Source of the DNA: DSQQ01 sp964443075
Lineage (GTDB): Bacteria; Chloroflexota; Anaerolineae; 4572-78; J111
DNA length: 17,392 nucleotides
Assembly: GCA_964443075.1 (NCBI GenBank)
Contig: CAYUCB010000133.1
Coordinates: 1 to 17,392, forward strand
Direction: 5' to 3'
Shown piece after piece: positions 10,913 to 17,392 of this stretch (its first letter is position 1; the number at the start of each line of letters is the position of its first letter). A model generated the notes under the pieces. It worked only from the letters and a program-made list of their open reading frames with translations, was not told the DNA's origin and did no database searches. A program made the translations under genes and the position numbers.

Positions 10913-13210
10913 TTATTTGATGATGAGGGGGAGGTAGATGGATGATAAATCTGCCTGGATACTGGCCGGGGCAACGGGAATACCCACTTTGACAATGGCC
11001 GAAGTATTTCCGGCCGCATCGCGGAACTGAGCATAATACTCATTCCCCAGCGGGATTGCCACATAGGATGTAAATGGCTGCCAAACATCATTCGCGGTCT
11101 GATCCGTCCAGACTTTCATCTCGGTAATAGCGCCGGCGGTACTCTGGGCCGCCAGTTCCAGCGTCATATCTGTTTCTGTACTGCGATAAAGCACAACCGT
11201 ACCTGTTATAATCTCGCCTGCCAACGGCTGTGGGCTAACCAGGGGCGGAAGTGGTGCCGCTAATTGGATATCAGCGGTCTTAAATGCGGGTGTTCCACTA
11301 TACAGGCGCATACTGGAAGGCGTCATCTTAAAAGCAGCCAGTGTTTGACTCAGTTTTATCCCCCCACCACCTTTCATACCAGGGTCATTGACGGTATAGT
11401 TTTTGGGGTCGCTTCCGCTACCACCCAAAACAACAATAAAGTGAAGGTAACCACCATTCCTAATCTCAAGAATGACCGGCCTACTCTTTAACTCCTGCTC
11501 AAGGAGTGGATACACAAGTTGTGGATTGGTATTATTATAGAGTGGCCACCCCGCCCAAGTAACCTTACCCCCACCGCAACGCTTAACATCTTCGCCTCCC
11601 CACGGTAGATAGCATGCATTAGAACCAATGCAAGTATTGAGTGTCTTTGGATTATGATTTACCCCATAATATTGAAAAACCATCGCTAGAGAAGTAACAG
11701 CACAACCCACGTTGTTGATAATATCACAATAGCCTCCTAACTTCTCACTCTTCCACTGGGGATCACCCTGCCAATAATAAGGGACAGGCCATATTGTTTC
11801 TCCAATTGGGGGAGGAGGAGGAGGAGGGGGTGGTGGTACCACTTCTGCATTAGAAAAAGTCACCCGCCGCAGCCCGCCCGGATTCATTGCCTCATTCCCC
11901 GCATTATCAATAACATGGATGGTAAAAGTCACCTGTTGCGGAATTGAACTTGACCAAGTAGTTTCATAAGGCGGAGTGCTATCCGTACTCACCGGATGCC
12001 AAGCTCCGCCGTATAAAACATGGAATTCCACTCGATTAACTCCACTGCCCCCTATATTATCCGAGGCATTAGCTTTAATATTAATAACAGTGCCAGGATT
12101 TACGATGAAACCATCAGCAGGTGAGGTAATAGACCCGCTGGGGGGTGTAATATCAGGACAACTCGCCTGCTGGTACAACACAAACGATGAGGCCGTATTA
12201 TTAATCGCTGTTAGGCCATCGTCATAAACATCATTGCTCAAGTCGGAATCACTGGCAGTAAAACACCGGCTGACCGTCGGATTCGCCTGATTGGCATCCT
12301 GATACAGCCGCACCGACCAACCCGATTGAAGGGTAAACGAAGAAATCTGGTCATTACAAGTTGAGGCCACATTATTCGGCCCGGCCCCCACCGAGTAACA
12401 CCACAACGCCCCCGTATAGTTAGCATTATTGTAGACCACAAAGGGGTAGCCGGGTGAAGTGATGGTTAAGGTTACATAAATAGTCTGCGGGCTGCCTGTC
12501 ACTCCTGGACTGCTCACCGTAATTTGCCAGTTATACGTCCCCGCGTTCAGGTCGCTGATATTCACCGAAGCATTCACTGTTGCCGGCGTTGTCCCTGACG
12601 TGCTGCTCAAACTCAGCCGGGTGGTATTATCGCTCGCTGTCCAGTTCACCGGTCCGAGACCGTTACTGCTGATAATAAATGCCTGCGCCGCCGGGTTACC
12701 ACCACCCTGTGTGGCGTAGAAATTCAGGCTGGTCGGGCTGGCCTGCACATCCACCCGCGCACATGATACCGTCCCGGTCGTTATCACGGTACAATCATCC
12801 CGGCGAGCCTGCTGGATAAATTCGGCGCTGGATAGAGGGGCGTCCATAATCAACGAATAAAAACGAAACTTCTCACCGGGTAATGCATTAAAAACCATTT
12901 GATACATATTCGGTGATGGGGGTTGGCAACCGTTAACCCATCCCCAATTACCGCTATCCCACGAGGGTACGTCGACCGCCGGTAGTTGTACCACGCCAAT
13001 ACGATGATAGGTTCCGGTGCCGCACACCCTCATGCGGATTTCTGTCTTGCCATTGACTATAAAGCCCTGAAACTGAGTGTCTGTGTGAATGGCAGCATAG
13101 GCTACGCCGCCCATCAGCAGTAACAGCACTATCCCAACCACACCCCCCCAGAGACGATGACCATACCGGCCCGGTTGTAGCCAACGAGTCCAAATTTTTA
13201 ACTTTGTCAT
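10913..13210 (-). CDS. Exported multi-domain protein with C39-like cysteine peptidase domain
   Basis: A 765-residue protein. A signal or membrane anchor lies at residues 18-40. A BACON-like beta domain (about 153-252) is followed by a region resembling beta/gamma-crystallin (254-350; YPFVVYNNANYTG), a bacterial Ig-like domain (about 355-455), a run of ten prolines (459-468), and a peptidase C39-like domain (about 473-640). Its likely catalytic residues are Gln481 in PYYWQGDPQW, Cys503 in GCAVTSLAM, His590 in YLHFIVV and Asp609 in VNDP. A C-terminal beta domain ends in IYLPLIIK, a tail I associate with secreted Chloroflexota proteins and possibly a sorting signal. Likely role: surface or secreted cysteine peptidase or amidase; substrate unknown. 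ATG at 13210 has GGAAGGG nine bases upstream. Divergent from the NB-ARC gene across 228 bases. Confidence 0.82.
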   Translation of the reverse strand: MTKLKIWTRWLQPGRYGHRLWGGVVGIVLLLLMGGVAYAAIHTDTQFQGFIVNGKTEIRMRVCGTGTYHRIGVVQLPAVDVPSWDSGNWGWVNGCQPPSPNMYQMVFNALPGEKFRFYSLIMDAPLSSAEFIQQARRDDCTVITTGTVSCARVDVQASPTSLNFYATQGGGNPAAQAFIISSNGLGPVNWTASDNTTRLSLSSTSGTTPATVNASVNISDLNAGTYNWQITVSSPGVTGSPQTIYVTLTITSPGYPFVVYNNANYTGALWCYSVGAGPNNVASTCNDQISSFTLQSGWSVRLYQDANQANPTVSRCFTASDSDLSNDVYDDGLTAINNTASSFVLYQQASCPDITPPSGSITSPADGFIVNPGTVINIKANASDNIGGSGVNRVEFHVLYGGAWHPVSTDSTPPYETTWSSSIPQQVTFTIHVIDNAGNEAMNPGGLRRVTFSNAEVVPPPPPPPPPPIGETIWPVPYYWQGDPQWKSEKLGGYCDIINNVGCAVTSLAMVFQYYGVNHNPKTLNTCIGSNACYLPWGGEDVKRCGGGKVTWAGWPLYNNTNPQLVYPLLEQELKSRPVILEIRNGGYLHFIVVLGGSGSDPKNYTVNDPGMKGGGGIKLSQTLAAFKMTPSSMRLYSGTPAFKTADIQLAAPLPPLVSPQPLAGEIITGTVVLYRSTETDMTLELAAQSTAGAITEMKVWTDQTANDVWQPFTSYVAIPLGNEYYAQFRDAAGNTSAIVKVGIPVAPASIQADLSSIYLPLIIK

Positions 13211-13328
13211 GGTGAACCCTTCCTTTCATAAATTGATAAAACTATGGCCTGTGGCTAAATTTCAGCCCTATCAAAACTGGATAAAAATGTAACGTTTTTT
13301 CATTGAGTAGACCCTCCTTGTTAAGGTA

Positions 13329-13357
13329 TTGACTGTTCAAACACTTTACGATATGAT
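13329..13357 (+). promoter_or_regulatory. Sigma-70-type promoter of the XRE/NB-ARC/WD40 gene
   Basis: TTGACT (13329-13334), 17-base spacer, TATGAT (13352-13357). Transcription would start near 13364, leaving a leader of about 75 bases that ends with AGGAGG before the ATG. No convincing opposite promoter for the peptidase gene was found in the same 228-base gap. Confidence 0.72.
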
Positions 13358-13438
13358 GGTAGGCACATTAAGATTACTCTCGATTGTATCCGACTTAACT
13401 TTGCCGGTCAGTCAAATATTTGCAGGAGGTTTGCGCAA

Positions 13439-16400
13439 ATGCCCCAAATTCCGCTCGGCGCTCTACTACGTCATTACCGCGAGAAAGCCTCGCTTAAGCA
13501 AACCGAGTTAGCCAGGTTGGCTAACTGTGATTACAGTCACCTCTCCCGCATCGAAAGAGGGGAGCGACAGGTTACACCCGAATTATTGGAACGACTCATC
13601 ACTGTTTTGGAAATCTCCCCGGATGAGCGCCGCGAACTTTGGACACAGTTCCAACAGCAAGCCGCCGCCGAACTAAAAATTCCTCTGGCAACAAAACACC
13701 CCCCCAGTTGGGGCGAAGCGCCCGATGTCAGCATCTTTTATGGCCGCGAGGCCGAATTGGAGCAATTGACCGGCTGGATTACCACCGACCACTGCCGCCT
13801 GGTGGGTGTTTTGGGGATGGGCGGCATCGGCAAGACGGCTCTGACCACCCGGCTGGCCCAGCAAATTCAGGACTCCTTTGCTTGTGTCATCTGGCGTTCG
13901 CTGCGGAATGCTCCGTCCCTGGACGAGATTTTACTGGAATGGCTGCACCTGCTCTTGGAACAGCCGGACCGCTTACCGCCGCGACTGGATCAGCAACTAT
14001 CCCTGCTCATGGCTTGCTTACGGGCGCGGCCATGTTTGTTGGTGCTGGATAATGCCGAGGCTATTTTGCAGAGTGGCGAACGGGCCGGTCATTACCGGGA
14101 AGGCTACGAGGTCTATGGTCAACTTTTTCAACAGGTGGGCGAAACAGCCCACCCCAGTTGTTTATTGCTGACCAGCCGGGAGAAGCCCAAAGAATTGGCC
14201 GCCCTGGAAGGGGCAAAACTGGCCGTACGCTCCCGGGTTTTGACCGGTTTGCCGCCGGACGACGGCAAAGCCATCTTAATAGATACCGGGCTGAACGGAC
14301 CGGACGAGGCCCTGGCCGAGTTGGTGGCCTGTTATTCCGGCAATCCGCTGGCCTTAAGGCTGGTTTCCGAACCCATCCGGGAGTTATTTGGGGGTGATGT
14401 GGCCGATTTTTTGGCCGAAGGGGAGATGATTTTTGGCGGTATCCAAGATTTATTGGGACAGCAATTTGAACGGTTATCGCCCTTAGAGCAGACGGTAATG
14501 TATTGGCTGGCGATCGAACGGGAGGCGGTTTCGGCTGAAACGCTTTTAGACGATCTGGTTCAACCGGTTCCCAAACGGGTATTGTTAGAGGCGTTGGGTT
14601 TCTTACGCCGGCGATCACTCATCGAATCTAGTTCTGCCGGTTTCACCCTGCAAAACGTGGTGCTGGAGTATGTGACTGACCGGTTGATTGAGCAGATTTA
14701 TGGGGAAGTGATGCGCGAAGATATAGCCCTTTTCAACAGCCATGCACTGATAAAGGCTCAAGCCAAAGAGTATGTGCGAGAGACGCAAATCCAGCTTATC
14801 CTTAAACCCTTGGTTGATATGTTATTGGCTGCTTTGAGCAAGGCGGGTGTTGAAAATAAACTCCGGCATATTTTATCTGTTTTACGCCAAAACCCAACCC
14901 GTCAGCCGGGTTATGCCGGGGGAAATGTATTCAATCTGCTGGCCCACCTGAAAACAGATATAACAGGCTATGATTTTTCTCATTTAACCGTTTGGCAAGC
15001 TAATCTCCAGGAGGTGGAGTTACATGAGGTAAATTTTGCTTATGCGGATATGGCAAAATCTGTTTTTACTGAAAATTTTGGCAGTGTTACTTCAATAGCA
15101 TTTAGTCCAAATGGGATACTACTAGCAGCAGGGACCGTTAACGCCGAAATCCGATTGTGGCGCATTACTGATGGTAAACAGTTACTGGTTTGTAAGGGTC
15201 ATAGTAACTGGGTGATGTCAATTGCATTTAGCCATGATGGTTTTACACTGGCTAGTGGCAGTTTAGATAACACTATACAACTGTGGGATATTAACACAGG
15301 TCGGTCTATCAAAACTTTATACGGTCATACTAATTGGATTAGATCAGTTGCTTTCAGTCCTGATGGTAATACGTTTGCTGGTGGGAGTGAAGACCAAACC
15401 ATACGATTATGGGCGGTTAATACCGGCGAATGTCTCCAAACATTGAGAGGGCATACCGACTTTGTACATTCTATTACTTTTAGTCCTACTCAAGAGATTC
15501 TTGCCAGTGCCGGTCGAGATCGGACTGTACGCCTGTGGAATATTCGTACTGGTGAGTGCATCAATATGCTATTGGGGCATACTGATCGAGTACGTTCAGT
15601 GGCTTTTTGTTCTGATGGTAATACTTTGGCTAGTGGAAGTGACGACCAGACTGTACGATTGTGGGATATTAACACGGGTCAGTGTTTGAAGATTTTAAAA
15701 GGGCATACTAATTGGATTAGATCAGTCGCTTTTAGCCCTAATGGTTGTATAGTAGCTAGTAGTGGTGACGACCAAATTGTGCGATTATGGGAAACTAATA
15801 CAGGCAAATGCCTTATGATATTACGCGGGCACTCTAATTCAGTATGGTCCATTGCTTTTAGCCCTGTGGATGATATCCTGGCAAGTGGTAGTAGTGATCA
15901 AACCATATCACTATGGAGTGTTACTTCAGGTCAGTGTCTTAAAACGTTACAAGGGTTTAACAATTCGGTATGGTCGGTAAATTGTAGTCCCAATTGTAAT
16001 ATAGTCGCTAGTGGCAGTGATGACCACAAAATACGTCTATGGAATATTAATACTAGTCAGTGTCTTCAAATATTACGAGGCCACACTAACCGAGTGTTGT
16101 CCATTGACTTCAATTCTGATGGTAACATCATTGCTAGTGGTAGTGAAGATCAAACTATACGGCTGTGGGATGTTAGTTCGGGTAAATGTCTGAGTACATT
16201 TCAAGAAGACACCAGTTGGATTAGGTCAGTTACTTTTAGTCCTGACAAGCAAATATTAGCTAGCGGTAGTGATGATTGGACTGTGCGATTGTGGGATATC
16301 ACAACAATAGGTGGCCAATGTCTTAAAATATTAAGAGGTCATACTAACCGGGTATGGTCTGTTTCCTTTTGTGATGATAATATCGTGGCCAGTGGTAGTA

Positions 16401-16933
16401 GTGATAAAACCGTCCGGTTATGGGAAGTCAGCACAGGTAAATGCCTCAAAGTCTTAAAAGGTCATACTGATATGATATGGTCGGTTGCCTCAAGTGGCGA
16501 TGGTAATATCGTAGCCAGTGGTAGTAGTGATAAAACCATCCGGTTATGGGAAGTCAGCACAGGTAAATGCCTCAAAATCTTAGAAGGTCACACCGATGTG
16601 ATATGGTCGGTTACCTTTAGTAAAACTGGTAATATTTTAGCCAGTGGTAGTGATGATCGATGTGTGAAATTGTGGGAGATTAGCACAGGTCAGTGTTTCA
16701 GAACACTGCAAGGGCATACTGATCAGGTAAAATCTGTTGTCTTTAGCCATGATGGTCGTAGCCTGTGTAGTGGTAGTATTGATGGAACTGTAAAACTCTG
16801 GGACATCCAAACCGGGGAATGTCTAAAAACCCTTCGTCCAGAACGCCCCTACGAGCGCATGAATATCACCAGCGCAACCGGTCTGACTCAAGCGCAGCGA
16901 GACTCGCTGCGGGCGTTGGGGGCGATAGAGTAA
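13439..16933 (+). CDS. XRE-HTH / NB-ARC / WD40 STAND protein (14 blades)
   Basis: A 1164-residue protein; ATG with AGGAGG ten bases upstream. Residues 6-60 are a Cro/CI-type helix-turn-helix (KQTELARLANCDYSHLSRIE). Residues about 100-430 are an NB-ARC ATPase: Walker A GMGGIGKTAL (126-135), Walker B CLLVLDN (199-205), sensor LLLTSRE (242-248), GNPLAL (301-306) and the VLEYVTDRL region. A helical stretch and a short pentapeptide-like segment (about 511-540; YDFSHLTVWQANLQ) lead into 14 WD40 repeats (about 549-1135), enough for two seven-bladed propellers. The tail RPYERMNI...GLT..Q...LRALGAIE recurs in bacterial NB-ARC/WD40 proteins. STAND ATPases switch by oligomerisation on ligand binding; the propellers are the probable sensor. 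No effector domain other than the HTH is present, so a regulatory role is more likely than direct killing. Bases of the WD40 half are much more A/T-rich than the first 1.3 kb. Confidence 0.93.
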   Translation: MPQIPLGALLRHYREKASLKQTELARLANCDYSHLSRIERGERQVTPELLERLITVLEISPDERRELWTQFQQQAAAELKIPLATKHPPSWGEAPDVSIFYGREAELEQLTGWITTDHCRLVGVLGMGGIGKTALTTRLAQQIQDSFACVIWRSLRNAPSLDEILLEWLHLLLEQPDRLPPRLDQQLSLLMACLRARPCLLVLDNAEAILQSGERAGHYREGYEVYGQLFQQVGETAHPSCLLLTSREKPKELAALEGAKLAVRSRVLTGLPPDDGKAILIDTGLNGPDEALAELVACYSGNPLALRLVSEPIRELFGGDVADFLAEGEMIFGGIQDLLGQQFERLSPLEQTVMYWLAIEREAVSAETLLDDLVQPVPKRVLLEALGFLRRRSLIESSSAGFTLQNVVLEYVTDRLIEQIYGEVMREDIALFNSHALIKAQAKEYVRETQIQLILKPLVDMLLAALSKAGVENKLRHILSVLRQNPTRQPGYAGGNVFNLLAHLKTDITGYDFSHLTVWQANLQEVELHEVNFAYADMAKSVFTENFGSVTSIAFSPNGILLAAGTVNAEIRLWRITDGKQLLVCKGHSNWVMSIAFSHDGFTLASGSLDNTIQLWDINTGRSIKTLYGHTNWIRSVAFSPDGNTFAGGSEDQTIRLWAVNTGECLQTLRGHTDFVHSITFSPTQEILASAGRDRTVRLWNIRTGECINMLLGHTDRVRSVAFCSDGNTLASGSDDQTVRLWDINTGQCLKILKGHTNWIRSVAFSPNGCIVASSGDDQIVRLWETNTGKCLMILRGHSNSVWSIAFSPVDDILASGSSDQTISLWSVTSGQCLKTLQGFNNSVWSVNCSPNCNIVASGSDDHKIRLWNINTSQCLQILRGHTNRVLSIDFNSDGNIIASGSEDQTIRLWDVSSGKCLSTFQEDTSWIRSVTFSPDKQILASGSDDWTVRLWDITTIGGQCLKILRGHTNRVWSVSFCDDNIVASGSSDKTVRLWEVSTGKCLKVLKGHTDMIWSVASSGDGNIVASGSSDKTIRLWEVSTGKCLKILEGHTDVIWSVTFSKTGNILASGSDDRCVKLWEISTGQCFRTLQGHTDQVKSVVFSHDGRSLCSGSIDGTVKLWDIQTGECLKTLRPERPYERMNITSATGLTQAQRDSLRALGAIE
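16378..16612 (+). repeat. Recent tandem duplication of one WD40 blade
   Basis: Bases 16378-16486 and 16504-16612 are copies 126 bases (42 codons, one blade) apart and differ at about 7 of 109 positions, mostly synonymous or conservative. They encode blades 11 and 12 (IVASGSSDKT-V/I-RLWEVSTGKCLK). The other blades are much more diverged in DNA, so this is the youngest duplication. Confidence 0.85.
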
Positions 16934-16960
16934 GAACAAATTCTTACCCCAAAAGAGGAA

Positions 16961-16996
16961 CCAACGGCGAAGTTAATTAAGCCTCATCGCCGTTGG
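16961..16996 (+). terminator. Hairpin downstream of the NB-ARC/WD40 gene
   Basis: CCAACGGCGA and TCGCCGTTGG form a perfect 10-bp stem around a 16-base loop, 27 bases after the stop codon. The downstream tract is weak (GTAGAGTTTGGG), so termination efficiency is uncertain. Confidence 0.5.
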
Positions 16997-17024
16997 GTAG
17001 AGTTTGGGTTATACGCTGCCACAA

Positions 17025-17210
17025 TTAGTGATATTGAATTAACATATCGGGTTGTTCAAGCAACTCAGCAAATTGAGTTAGCCAAATTTTCAGATAATTC
17101 TGGTCAAGTTGTTGATATTGTTCAATGAGAATTCCCTCAATTTCAATAGCGTATACTCCCTGGACTTGACAAGGCCCTTGTACCCCTACCCCTTGACCGC
17201 TGAGTGCGCC
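17025..17210 (-). pseudogene. C-terminal remnant of an unidentified protein
   Basis: A minus-strand frame open from 17210 to TAA at 17025 with no ATG, GTG or plausible start near its beginning. The last 40 codons look protein-like: AIEIEGILIEQYQQLDQNY, then LKIWLTQFAELLEQPDML. The first 20 codons, encoded by Gly/Val/Gln-rich sequence, do not. The pattern D..YL..W...FA..L..P is reminiscent of C-terminal helices of small nucleotidyltransferase-like proteins, but this is weak. It is probably a decayed gene end. The rest of 17000-17337 holds no gene that I can support. Confidence 0.35.
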
Positions 17211-17337
17211 TCACCTCCCCCTGGGGGACCGCCAAAATAGGCTAATGGAAGCATCTTTTACGGCAGTCACCCCCATAAAGGACCAGGTTAATGGCAAAAT
17301 CGCTGTCAAATTTAAAGGGTATACGCTACCAAGGAAC

Positions 17338-17392
17338 TTAAAGATGACCGAGTTCTTTGGCAATCTTGGCCAGGTGGTAGCGCGGATGGGCC
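17338..17392 (-). CDS. C-terminal end of a minus-strand gene cut by the window edge
   Basis: The frame reads AHPRYHLAKIAKELGHL and then TAA at 17338-17340. Seventeen codons are visible. The amphipathic helical pattern and lack of rare codons suit a real protein end, but the family cannot be named from this much sequence. Confidence 0.35.
   Translation of the reverse strand, partial: AHPRYHLAKIAKELGHL

Noticed and set aside
14061..14618. 185-codon minus-strand frame inside the NB-ARC region
   Set aside because: Pro/Arg-rich shadow of a frame with intact Walker and GNPLAL motifs on the plus strand.
15050..16840. Regular repeats of about 126 bases, considered as CRISPR or satellite DNA
   Set aside because: They are in-frame WD40 blades of 42 codons without spacer/repeat organisation.

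Overview
The window looks like a chromosomal segment from the Chloroflexota (Anaerolineae/Caldilineae-like). This is inferred from gene style, not from a marker gene: a secreted protein ending in YLPLIIK, long Thr-Pro linkers on an exported enzyme, a large XRE/NB-ARC/WD40 protein, and many intergenic palindromes. No rRNA, tRNA, CRISPR array, integrase or intact insertion sequence was seen.

Left part (1-1903, minus strand): a compact operon read from a near-consensus promoter (1875-1903). It encodes a peroxiredoxin-like protein whose frame is interrupted by a TGA exactly where a redox cysteine is expected (U-P-F-C), then dihydroneopterin aldolase FolB, then one continuous frame joining HPPK (FolK) to GTP cyclohydrolase I (FolE), which is cut by the window edge. 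A small hairpin with SECIS-like spacing follows the TGA, so the first gene is best read as a selenoprotein that ordinary gene calling would truncate.

Middle-left (1988-4439): a plus-strand Na/Pi-cotransporter-like membrane protein and a tandem universal stress protein. They are separated by a 152-bp MITE-like element with 15-bp terminal inverted repeats and a 9-bp target duplication that contains the transporter's stop codon. A perfect 15-bp hairpin closes the convergent junction.

Middle (4460-8573, minus): a four-gene unit of a small Gly/His-rich membrane protein, an OmpR-type response regulator, a sensor kinase, and RqcH/NFACT (ribosome rescue). The last three abut or overlap. A TTCACA-N5-TTCACA direct repeat sits at the promoter and may be the regulator's own site.

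Middle-right (8637-10912): an exported polysaccharide deacetylase with a Pro/Thr linker encoded by a G-quadruplex-forming repeat, a frameshifted 84-codon gene, a small coupled gene pair (possible DUF7718/DUF5647 type) behind a strong promoter, and two copies of a 45-bp hairpin repeat.

Right part (10913-17392): a divergent pair, namely a 765-residue exported multi-domain protein with a C39-like cysteine peptidase domain, and a 1164-residue XRE-HTH/NB-ARC/14-blade WD40 STAND protein. The latter shows a sharp base-composition change and a recent one-blade duplication. The last 400 bases hold only gene remnants and the C-terminal end of a further minus-strand gene.
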